Of a stretch of 64,000 bases of DNA, positions 7,906-15,149 are shown piece by piece; position 1 is the stretch's first letter, and each line of letters starts with the position of its first letter. This stretch comes from Enterobacter cloacae subsp. cloacae ATCC 13047. GTDB taxonomy: Bacteria; Pseudomonadota; Gammaproteobacteria; Enterobacterales; Enterobacteriaceae. The stretch lies in the NCBI RefSeq assembly GCF_000025565.1, contig NC_014121.1, forward strand, positions 2,418,001 through 2,482,000. Reading direction: 5' to 3'. The translations under genes and the position numbers were made by a program. Below the pieces are notes generated by a model, which saw only the letters and a list, made by a program, of their open reading frames with translations, searched no databases and had not been told where the DNA came from.

Positions 7906-8853
7906 TTACTGGTAGGTCAAATTAAGGGTCGCGGAGGCATTTGCCGAGCCGGACTCAACGGATGTTAATGTCTGGAAATAGCGTGCCGTTAACGGAAGCG
8001 TCTCCTGCCCGCCTGCAGACTGTTTTAATAAAAGACGGCTGTTTAACGTCAGCGGCGAGCCGTTATAGAGAAGCTGCACGCCAACGCCTTTTGCGGTGCC
8101 GCTGTTTCCCTGCCCTGTTAATGCCATTACGCTGGTATTCGCACTGTCCGGGTTCTGTATTCCGCTCAGGGAAACCGAAATATTGGTGCCGGCGCTGCAG
8201 TTCAACCCGAGGTTTTGCGTATTCTGCGCAACTGCTGGCGTGGTCCCCACCACTGAGCCAAATGCTGCGGCCGAAATATCACCAATCGGGAACGTCAGCT
8301 GCGGCGTGGTGATGGTGCAGGCCAGCGCGTTGATTGTGCCGCCGGTCAGCTGCACGGTTAACCCGTCACGGTAAATACCGTCGCTGCCCTGCAGCGTCAC
8401 CGCCCCTATGGGGCCTGGCGTTAAGGCGCCGGACGATACCGGGCCAGTCACCACCAACTCGACCCAGCCCCCGTACCAGACCACATACGAGGTCTGCGCA
8501 CTATACGAGAACGTATTGCTCGGGTTCTCAAAATAGGCATTTGATGAAAGCCGAATGCCAATCCCGCTAACGTTGGTGTTGTAAACATGATTGCCGTAGC
8601 TGCTCAGCGCGGCATTGTTGTATCGCATGCTAAAACCCAACATAAGTGGATTGGTACACCCGCTAAGGTAGGTGCCGGTATTACTCGCCGCGCCGGAAAA
8701 AATCACCGTGCCGACAGGCGCATCGCGCTGAACATTGATTGTGCCCACCGACAGTGTAGAAAGCTGAGGCGTAATGGTGGTGCAGGTCCCGGCCCGGGCG
8801 ATATGCCATGCGCAAAGACAGCACAGCAGTAATAACATGTTGATCCGTTTCAT
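7906..8853 (-). CDS. Two-domain fimbrial tip adhesin
   Basis: 315 residues: a signal peptide (MKRINMLLLLCCLCAWHIARA), an N-terminal lectin-like domain of about 150 residues with a Cys pair (GTCTTI and SGCTN), then a pilin domain (about 175-315) with Cys in ALACTITTP and LGLNCSAG and the terminal LNLTYQ strand. This is the FimH-like layout, so it should cap the pilus and bind a receptor, which is unknown. ATG 8853 follows the usher stop by one base, with GGGAGC upstream. A longer frame would start inside the usher gene and is not used. Confidence 0.8.
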   Translation of the reverse strand: MKRINMLLLLCCLCAWHIARAGTCTTITPQLSTLSVGTINVQRDAPVGTVIFSGAASNTGTYLSGCTNPLMLGFSMRYNNAALSSYGNHVYNTNVSGIGIRLSSNAYFENPSNTFSYSAQTSYVVWYGGWVELVVTGPVSSGALTPGPIGAVTLQGSDGIYRDGLTVQLTGGTINALACTITTPQLTFPIGDISAAAFGSVVGTTPAVAQNTQNLGLNCSAGTNISVSLSGIQNPDSANTSVMALTGQGNSGTAKGVGVQLLYNGSPLTLNSRLLLKQSAGGQETLPLTARYFQTLTSVESGSANASATLNLTYQ

Positions 8854-8854
8854 C

Positions 8855-11392
8855 TTAATGCTCCCGGCGACACGAGACGCTGATGTCCGTGATGCCGCCG
8901 TATTGCGCTCCATTAGGCAGGCTAAAATCTGCCCGACACTGCTGGTGAGGTTGATGTCCCCATGTTGCCAGGGCCGTGCCCTGGTCGCGCAGGCCGGTTA
9001 AATAGACCTGGCCGCGATCGCCCACGATAAAGCTGCTCTTGTCATCATCCGCCAGGGTAACAACCGCGCCAAACGGCACGAACTGCTCAGGCGTCGTCAA
9101 CGTCATCAGCACCCGACGTCCTACTTTGGACAAATAATCGGCTTTTACCACCGCGCCGCGCGTAGGCGTGACCGTGCGGGTGTTGATCTCCAGCTCCACA
9201 TCGTCAGGCATATTTTCCGGATCGAGAGTGAGATCGTTTTTGCGGTATACGGAGAGGTTATTCACCACCGTATAGCCCCGGAAATCCGTTCGCACGCCGG
9301 ACTGATTACGAATATTCACGCCGTGCGCGCCCGGGGCTTTGATTAACGCGTTGGTTTCCCCCAGCGGCTGAGACAGCGTCACGCCATCAGCATGCGCGAG
9401 GATCCCCCCCTGCAAACCATAGCTAAGGCGCTCGCTATGTTTGTCGTACCCATAGCCCGCCGTAACTTCCCCGTACGTGCCTTTATAGTCGCCGTTGAGC
9501 GTACCGGTATAGCCCACGCCATCCGTACCGTAACCCTGCTGGATATTCCAGCTCAGGGCGCTATTGTCGAGGGCCACCCCGTTCATGCCGATACTGTGCG
9601 TCGTGCCACTGTTCTTGCTGGCGTTCAGGCCATAGTTAGCCCACGTCTGCGGCAGAAATTTATCCAGCGGTACGCTAACGGTCAGCGCCAGAAGCTGGTC
9701 GTTAGCGTAGGTCTTTGTACTTCCACTGCCGGACGACGGGCTGCCATTTTTGCTGTATGTCCAGCTCACGCCATAGCTGATGTTGTGCCAGTCATTGTTG
9801 TAGCCGACACTCCACGACGCCATGGGTCTGTCAGCGTTCCAGTAATCTTCCCGCGCGGCGCTGAGCGTCAGCGCGCCCCGGTCACCGCCCAGCGTCTGGC
9901 TCATGGTGAGCTCCAGGCGGTTACGCCGTCTGTCCTGAAGTGCGCCGCTGTTCCCCCAGGAGTCCAGCACGTCCTGGAGTCCGTAATAGCCGCGCGTTGA
10001 ATAACGGTACCCCGCAATCGAAAAGTTGGTGCCGGTATTAATTACGTTCTTGCTGTAACGCGCTCGCCAGGACTGCCCCTGCGTTTTTGCAGTATTGGCC
10101 GGCGTTGACCAGGCCTGGGTGACATCGACAGAAAGCGCGCCGAAATCCCCCATGTTTTTACCGGCGCCGACCGCAAGCGACTGATATTTGCTGGCACCCT
10201 GCCCCCCGCCATAGATCGTGATGCCTTTCTGAAGCCCATAAATCGCGGCGATCTGCCCGAACGGGGTTTTCTCCACGCTGCTGTTGTAGGCGCGATACTG
10301 TCCACCGGTGAGGGCATATTTCAGTCGCCCTTCGCGCTGCAATACCGGTACCGAGGCATACGGCAGCGTGAAATGCTGCTCGCTGCCATCGGCCTCTTTG
10401 ATGGTCACGTCTAAATCGCCCGCGCCGCCGGTGGGATACATATCGGTAATTTCAAACGCGCCCGGCGCCACGTAGCTTTGGTAGATCTGATAGCCATTCT
10501 GGCGAATCACCACCTGAGCATTGGTGCGCGCGATCCCGCGGACCACTGGGGCATAGCCTTTCAGGGAATCCGGTAACATGTCATCATCCGATGCCAGCTG
10601 AACCCCGCGAAAAGGCACGCTGTCAAAGACATCCGCCGGGGCGGAACTGTCCCCAAGGGTAAGCTGCGCTTTCAGGGGAATAACGGCACGTTGCAGATAG
10701 CTGTAGACCGTGTCCCATCGATCTTTCCCCGCGCCATCCCGTGACCAGGTGGTGTAGTTGCGTAGACGCCACGGGCCAATATTTATCCCCGGACGCAGGT
10801 TCGCATACTGGCTGTTGCTGCTGGCCCCCTCACCCGCTTTCGCCCGGCTGTTCGCGCCGCTGAGGCTGTAATTGAGCATGGCTGCCGTTATCCCCTCATC
10901 CCACATCTCCGGCGGCACATAGCCTCTTGCCGGCAGATCGATGGCGGCCTGCGGAATACTCAACACCAGACGCTGGGCACCAAACTGGAAATCGGCACTG
11001 GCCTGGGGAATCGCCTGAAGATTGACGCATTCACCGTGTCCTGCACTGAGCGCAGGAAATAATGCCGTTTTCACCCCCCAGCGTTTTAATTGCGCAAGAC
11101 TCAGACAAGGCTGCAATGACGCATCGCCGTTGTCGGCTTTGCTCGCGGTAAACTGAATATCCCCCGTCTCCAGAAACGCGTCGTCGACAATAATATCGAC
11201 ATGGTAGATCCCCGCTGCCTGCGAGCCTGATTCAAAGGCCGACAAATCGGCTTTATCCATGCCTGGATTATCCAGCTCAATTAATTCGGTGTTAAAGGCA
11301 ACACTGGCGTAGAGCGAGGTTGAGGATCCGCCAAACGCTAAGGCGATAAACATCGCCAGGCGTGCGGGTTTCATCGTGTTATTTACCGTCAT
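8855..11392 (-). CDS. Outer membrane fimbrial usher
   Basis: 845 residues, the size of FimD-like ushers. After a signal peptide it shows the N-terminal chaperone-binding domain (FNTELIELDNPGMDKADLSAF), a long 24-strand pore with the plug region, and two C-terminal domains ending in a Cys-containing ISVSC. It receives chaperone-subunit complexes and secretes the pilus. ATG 11374 (MKPARLAMF) is an equally good start six residues in. It is separated from the chaperone by 44 bases that include a perfect 8-bp hairpin (11424-11444). Confidence 0.9.
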   Translation of the reverse strand: MTVNNTMKPARLAMFIALAFGGSSTSLYASVAFNTELIELDNPGMDKADLSAFESGSQAAGIYHVDIIVDDAFLETGDIQFTASKADNGDASLQPCLSLAQLKRWGVKTALFPALSAGHGECVNLQAIPQASADFQFGAQRLVLSIPQAAIDLPARGYVPPEMWDEGITAAMLNYSLSGANSRAKAGEGASSNSQYANLRPGINIGPWRLRNYTTWSRDGAGKDRWDTVYSYLQRAVIPLKAQLTLGDSSAPADVFDSVPFRGVQLASDDDMLPDSLKGYAPVVRGIARTNAQVVIRQNGYQIYQSYVAPGAFEITDMYPTGGAGDLDVTIKEADGSEQHFTLPYASVPVLQREGRLKYALTGGQYRAYNSSVEKTPFGQIAAIYGLQKGITIYGGGQGASKYQSLAVGAGKNMGDFGALSVDVTQAWSTPANTAKTQGQSWRARYSKNVINTGTNFSIAGYRYSTRGYYGLQDVLDSWGNSGALQDRRRNRLELTMSQTLGGDRGALTLSAAREDYWNADRPMASWSVGYNNDWHNISYGVSWTYSKNGSPSSGSGSTKTYANDQLLALTVSVPLDKFLPQTWANYGLNASKNSGTTHSIGMNGVALDNSALSWNIQQGYGTDGVGYTGTLNGDYKGTYGEVTAGYGYDKHSERLSYGLQGGILAHADGVTLSQPLGETNALIKAPGAHGVNIRNQSGVRTDFRGYTVVNNLSVYRKNDLTLDPENMPDDVELEINTRTVTPTRGAVVKADYLSKVGRRVLMTLTTPEQFVPFGAVVTLADDDKSSFIVGDRGQVYLTGLRDQGTALATWGHQPHQQCRADFSLPNGAQYGGITDISVSCRREH

Positions 11393-11436
11393 TGCGAATT
11401 ACCGGGTTAATGCAGGCGTTGCCGTTTGTGAAAGGA

Positions 11437-12114
11437 TCACAAACTGGCTTGATGTAATACGCCGGGACTGCCATAGTCGTTGATAATTTTAAACGTGAGT
11501 GAATTTCCCCTTGCCTCATTGGGTAATACAAACCGGGCTGAGGCGCCGGGTAACACGTAGGTCACATCGTCCAGTTTTTTCCCCCCCAGCGTAATTTCAT
11601 TAAAATTGACGACATATTGCGTGGGGTTGTTGACCTGAATTTCATTCCCGGCGCGTTGCCAGGTTAATTTATTAGCCTGTTCTTCTGGCGTAGACGCCCG
11701 CAAACTTTCTGGCCGGTAGATCAGTTTGATGCGCGTTTTCACTGCTATTTGCAGGGCGTTCGTCTGTTTTGATGCTGAAGGGATCGCTTTAATATTCAGC
11801 CAAAATAAACTTTCCTGCTGCTGAGGCAGTGCACCCGCCATCACAATTCGCTCGACGTTTTTTTGCCCGCCATCCAGTCGGTATAACGGTGGTGTAATAA
11901 TAAAAGGCGCTTTACCTGAATTACCTTCCGGCACATCTATCCATGACTGAATTAAATAAGGCGTCGCGTCAGGATTATTAATGCTTATTGACGCCTCTTT
12001 TTTTGTCCCATCGAAAATGATACGGGTGCCGCCAATAATCACTCCGGCCTGCGCTGTGCTCAGCGTCAGTGCTGACAGCGCTACGGCCAGTCCGGTTGTG
12101 TTGATAAAACGCAT
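11437..12114 (-). CDS. Periplasmic fimbrial chaperone
   Basis: 225 residues in two immunoglobulin-like domains. It has a signal peptide (MRFINTTGLAVALSALTLSTAQA), the FimC/PapD-type N-terminal strand GVIIGGTRIIFDGTKKEAS, and the chaperone signature around SLFWLNIKAIP and KTRIKLIYRP. It folds subunits by donor-strand complementation and passes them to the usher. The start at 12114 is supported by GAGG six bases upstream; ATG 12126 in frame is less likely. Confidence 0.9.
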   Translation of the reverse strand: MRFINTTGLAVALSALTLSTAQAGVIIGGTRIIFDGTKKEASISINNPDATPYLIQSWIDVPEGNSGKAPFIITPPLYRLDGGQKNVERIVMAGALPQQQESLFWLNIKAIPSASKQTNALQIAVKTRIKLIYRPESLRASTPEEQANKLTWQRAGNEIQVNNPTQYVVNFNEITLGGKKLDDVTYVLPGASARFVLPNEARGNSLTFKIINDYGSPGVLHQASL

Positions 12115-12132
12115 TGTAAACCTCATACCACA

Positions 12133-12153
12133 AAGGGGCCGGGATGGCCCCCT
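12133..12153 (-). terminator. Intercistronic hairpin between major pilin and chaperone
   Basis: On the minus strand GGGGCC-ATCCC-GGCCCC is followed by TTT. A partial terminator here would give more pilin mRNA than chaperone and usher mRNA, as in many pilus operons. Confidence 0.5.
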
Positions 12154-12171
12154 GCACATTGCTGCAAACGA

Positions 12172-12705
12172 TTAGTTGTAAACCACGGAGAAGTTAGCGA
12201 CAGAATTCGCCGGACCGGCGGTGACAGTCGCTGCGGTGGAAATATACTGAGCGTAGAAACTCAGGGTATTATCCGCGGTGCTGCTCAGCACATAGCTATA
12301 GCTGTTGCTGCCGTGAAGCGGCAGATCCGCCTTATCCGCACTCATCAGGTTGATTGCCACTCCGGTCGCCGCTCCCGCCGCAGACGAATCAATCGCCAGC
12401 AGGCTGGAATTGGTGGCATCTGGCGTACCATCAAAGCGAACCTTCGCGTTGGTCACCGTCACCGGGCAATTTTTCAACACGATATTAAATTGCGTGGCTG
12501 CGGTTCTGGCCCCGGTGGTTGGAAATTCGGTCTTATAATAATCACCTAATACCACCACCTGGTTCTGCGAAGCCACATCAACGTCACAGGCGGAATCCAG
12601 AATATTTCCGTTAAAATTAACGGTACCTGCTGCGGCGAAAGCGTGGGTTGCTGTCAGGGCGGACCCCACTGCCAGCAGGGTTATCATCATTTTATTTTTC
12701 ATCAT
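12172..12705 (-). CDS. Major fimbrial subunit (type 1-like pilin)
   Basis: 177 residues with a signal peptide ending at THAFA|AAG, the pilin Cys pair (DSACDVD and LKNCPVT) and a C-terminal polymerisation strand ANFSVVYN. FimA-like. First gene of the six-gene operon, as expected for the most abundant product. The start at 12705 is preceded by AGGA; an in-frame ATG three bases later and one upstream exist. Expression is probably governed by the 350-base divergent region carrying three identical-type palindromes. Confidence 0.88.
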   Translation of the reverse strand: MMKNKMMITLLAVGSALTATHAFAAAGTVNFNGNILDSACDVDVASQNQVVVLGDYYKTEFPTTGARTAATQFNIVLKNCPVTVTNAKVRFDGTPDATNSSLLAIDSSAAGAATGVAINLMSADKADLPLHGSNSYSYVLSSTADNTLSFYAQYISTAATVTAGPANSVANFSVVYN

Positions 12706-12817
12706 CAAATCCTGTATCACTTTATTTATTACTGAAATCCAGATTACATAATTCGGGCTTCATCAGCCGATGACCGAAATTTATACAACTCTTTTTCGGT
12801 ACACAATCTATTTTGAG

Positions 12818-12831
12818 GTCTAGCTGTAGAC
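12818..12831. promoter_or_regulatory. Palindromic operator 1, GTCTA-N4-TAGAC
   Basis: GTCTAGCTGTAGAC, perfect 5-bp arms with a 4-base spacer, extended on both sides to A-R-GTCTA. It lies upstream of a plausible pilin promoter on the minus strand (-10 TATAAA at 12785-12780, -35 near 12801-12806). Arm and spacer lengths equal those of FNR-family sites (TTGAT-N4-ATCAA). Confidence 0.65.
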
Positions 12832-12891
12832 TTCTCTTTAACAAAATAAATACATTTCAGTTTTGAAATTTCTTAAGCCTTTCTATTTCCA

Positions 12892-12905
12892 GTCTACTTT
12901 TAGAC
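12892..12905. promoter_or_regulatory. Palindromic operator 2, GTCTA-N4-TAGAC
   Basis: GTCTACTTTTAGAC, perfect arms. Centre-to-centre distance from site 1 is 74 bp, close to seven helical turns, so bound proteins could face the same side. Confidence 0.65.
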
Positions 12906-12956
12906 CCCTAATTTACGTCCTTAGAATTCATATAATTAGGCTCGTCATTTACTGCG

Positions 12957-12970
12957 GTCTATTTTTGGAC
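12957..12970. promoter_or_regulatory. Palindromic operator 3, GTCTA-N4-TGGAC
   Basis: GTCTATTTTTGGAC, one mismatch from the other two sites and 65 bp from site 2. It is nearest to the regulator gene starting at 13059 and may serve autoregulation. Confidence 0.6.
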
Positions 12971-13058
12971 CCATCTTAAATATTCCACGACTCGCTGTTT
13001 TTTAAGATAATTCTCTATATCGATCAAATAATGATCGCGTCCGTGAGTGAGGTATCTG

Positions 13059-13718
13059 ATGAACACCCGAATGGCTCCCAGTCTCGATAATGAAAAAGCC
13101 ACCGTGCTTACGGCTAAACCCTATAAGCACATCGAGAAATTAATTGATCATCTTCTTCCATTGGCAGAGAGGCGCATACTGTCCCGGGGGGAAGTGCTCC
13201 ACTATTATGCAAACGACGTGCGTCAGTGTTTTTTATTGCTCCAGGGCAGCGTGGCGTTGCACCGTCGGGGAGATGGCATCGTCTTAAATTCTGAATCCGC
13301 GCCGTTTATTCTTGGCGTGAGTAGCCAGTTCTCCTCAGAGCACCTGTATGTCAGGGCGCTGGAGACCTCCGAACTCGCCGGGGTTTCGCTGGAGCGTTTT
13401 AACGGCGTGATTGCGCAACACAATTTATGGGAGCCGTTTTCGCATCTGCTGATCTATACCGCCTCCCGGGTCTATGAGCACTGCTCGCGGATCTCGCAGA
13501 TGTCGGCCTATGACATCATCCGTTTTCAGCTGGTTGAATTGATGCAGGAGCCCGAAGCAATACGGCTGAACACCACGGCGGCCGCCTATATACAAAGTCG
13601 CACCTGGCTTTCGCGTAGCGGGATAATGCGGATCCTGGCCGAACTGCGCACCGGGAAGTACATTACGATGGAGCGCGGCGTGCTGCTTGATGTCCACCAT
13701 CTGCCGCGGAAATACTGA
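13059..13718 (+). CDS. CRP-like winged-helix regulator (IprA/YaiV type), copy 1
   Basis: 219 residues. The N-terminal part (about 25-110) resembles a cyclic-nucleotide-binding-like beta barrel (CFLLLQGSVALHRRGDG), without a recognisable nucleotide-binding signature. The C-terminal 50 residues form a CRP-type winged helix with LSRSGIMRILAEL as recognition helix (from about residue 184). It resembles the IprA/YaiV family. ATG 13059 is preferred to an upstream GTG (13047) because GAGG is correctly spaced. Divergent from the fimbrial operon across a region with three palindromes, it is the best candidate for binding them. Confidence 0.75.
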   Translation: MNTRMAPSLDNEKATVLTAKPYKHIEKLIDHLLPLAERRILSRGEVLHYYANDVRQCFLLLQGSVALHRRGDGIVLNSESAPFILGVSSQFSSEHLYVRALETSELAGVSLERFNGVIAQHNLWEPFSHLLIYTASRVYEHCSRISQMSAYDIIRFQLVELMQEPEAIRLNTTAAAYIQSRTWLSRSGIMRILAELRTGKYITMERGVLLDVHHLPRKY

Positions 13719-13784
13719 TTCAGGTGATGTCGGTAATAAGGAGTAACGCTATAATCAGAAAGATGATTCTTTCAGGTTCAGGTT

Positions 13785-14414
13785 ATGTCCTCCACAGAAA
13801 AACCCCATCGTGGTTCTCCCTATGCGCAAGCGCTGATTACGCACTTACAACCTTATTCTACTGTCCGTCATCTCGATCGCGGGGAGCAGCTGGATCTGGT
13901 GGTTGATGGCCGGGGAATGAGTTATTTGATTCTGGAAGGGACCGTTGCCATTTACCGACGCAGCGACAATCTGATGCTGTCGACCGCGAAAAGCCCGGCG
14001 TTATTTGGAGTGGCTAATATTAATGACATCTTTTTTGACGACTACCTGAAAACGGTGACCCCCTGCAAGATTGGAACGCTGACCGCAGAGCAGCTCCACG
14101 TCATTATTCAGGAGAAGGCGCTGTGGGGGTTGATATCAAACCACCTGATGTTTATGTACAACCGGCTCTATAACACCGTCATGCCAAAGGGTGCCCCGAC
14201 GGCCTATGAGATGATCCGCCAGCAGCTGATGTTATTAATGAATGAAGATGAATCTTATCGCCGGGAGATAACCGCAGAACGCTACATTCGCGATAAAACC
14301 CAGCTTTCCCGCAGCGGCGTGATGCGTATCCTGGCCGATCTCAAAACGGGGGGCTTTATTGAAATGGAAGATGGCAGGCTGATTAAAATCAATAAACTTC
14401 CCGCCCGGTACTGA
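13785..14414 (+). CDS. CRP-like winged-helix regulator (IprA/YaiV type), copy 2
   Basis: 209 residues, a paralogue of the preceding gene: same layout, and in the last 36 residues 21 are identical, including the recognition helix LSRSGVMRILADL. N-terminal sensor parts are more diverged, so the two may respond to different signals while reading the same DNA. It follows copy 1 after 66 bases, with no terminator between them, and is closed by a strong terminator. Function in E. coli relatives (IprA) concerns hydrogen peroxide resistance; a fimbrial role here is inferred from position. Confidence 0.75.
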   Translation: MSSTEKPHRGSPYAQALITHLQPYSTVRHLDRGEQLDLVVDGRGMSYLILEGTVAIYRRSDNLMLSTAKSPALFGVANINDIFFDDYLKTVTPCKIGTLTAEQLHVIIQEKALWGLISNHLMFMYNRLYNTVMPKGAPTAYEMIRQQLMLLMNEDESYRREITAERYIRDKTQLSRSGVMRILADLKTGGFIEMEDGRLIKINKLPARY

Positions 14415-14425
14415 ATTGCAGACAC

Positions 14426-14451
14426 AAAAAAGGCCGCACTCGCGGCCTTTT
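14426..14451. terminator. Bidirectional rho-independent terminator
   Basis: GGCCGC-ACTC-GCGGCC flanked by A6 on the left and T4 on the right. It serves the regulator pair on the plus strand and, reading the other way, ydiH. Confidence 0.85.
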
Positions 14452-14458
14452 CACTCTC

Positions 14459-14653
14459 TCAATGGACGTGAACGCCCAAGCGCCAGGCAAAATAGATCTC
14501 TTCTTTCAGTTCATTCGAAGAGAGCGCCAGCAAATCTGTAAACTCCAGTTCAAGCTGTTTCAGCTTTTTCAGGTACTGCGCCGGAGACAGGTTGCTGTTA
14601 TCGCGACGTAAATATTCAATTGCCAGTTGCGTTGGGGTTATTTCAGTATCCAT
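14459..14653 (-). CDS. ydiH: YdiH, conserved small protein
   Basis: 64 residues, nearly the 62-residue E. coli YdiH: TPTQLAIEYLRRD, LSPAQYLKKLKQLELEF and ELKEEIYFAWRLGVH. Function unknown; helical, soluble, no signal peptide. ATG 14653 is preceded by GAGGA; an upstream ATG (14674) is not conserved. This gene marks the left end of colinearity with E. coli 38 min. Confidence 0.88.
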   Translation of the reverse strand: MDTEITPTQLAIEYLRRDNSNLSPAQYLKKLKQLELEFTDLLALSSNELKEEIYFAWRLGVHVH

Positions 14654-14738
14654 GATGTCCTCACTTGTGTACAAATCCTGACCAGTATATCACAACACCC
14701 TGGCGAGATTTTGACCAAATGCAAAAACATCAGGAAAT

Positions 14739-15149
14739 TTATACCACCGCCGTCGTCAGCCTGGATGAGCAGCACAGCCGATCCTGCTCATCGAGAATAT
14801 CAATCTGCCACACCTGATGACGGCTACCGGCGTGCAGCGCGCGGCAAATACCGCGCACTCGCCCGCTGCGCACCGAGCGAATATGGTTGGCGTTCACCTC
14901 AAGCCCGACGACCTTCTGCTCCCCTTTGGTGCAGAGATACCCCGCCACCGAGCCCAGGGTTTCGGCCAGCACCACGGACGCACCGCCGTGCAGTAAACCA
15001 AACGGCTGGTGCGTACGATGATCGACAGGCATGGTGGCCTCCAGATCGTCTTCCCCAATGCGGATAAACTGGATATCCAGCAACCCGACCATATTCCCCT
15101 CGCCCATGGCGTTTAACGCCTGTAGCGTGACGGCACGTTTCCAGATCAT
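14739..15149 (-). CDS. menI: 1,4-dihydroxy-2-naphthoyl-CoA thioesterase MenI
   Basis: 136 residues, same as E. coli MenI (YdiI). Hotdog-fold thioesterase; Glu63 in LLHGGASVVLAETLGS is the catalytic acid. It releases 1,4-dihydroxy-2-naphthoate from its CoA ester in menaquinone synthesis. The start overlaps the ydiJ stop (ATGA), so the two are translationally coupled. Confidence 0.93.
   Translation of the reverse strand: MIWKRAVTLQALNAMGEGNMVGLLDIQFIRIGEDDLEATMPVDHRTHQPFGLLHGGASVVLAETLGSVAGYLCTKGEQKVVGLEVNANHIRSVRSGRVRGICRALHAGSRHQVWQIDILDEQDRLCCSSRLTTAVV

Noticed and set aside
11424..11444. TGTGA-AAGGA-TCACA as a CRP site between chaperone and usher
   Set aside because: Spacer is five bases, where CRP needs six, and it lies inside the operon over a stop codon; better read as a small RNA hairpin.
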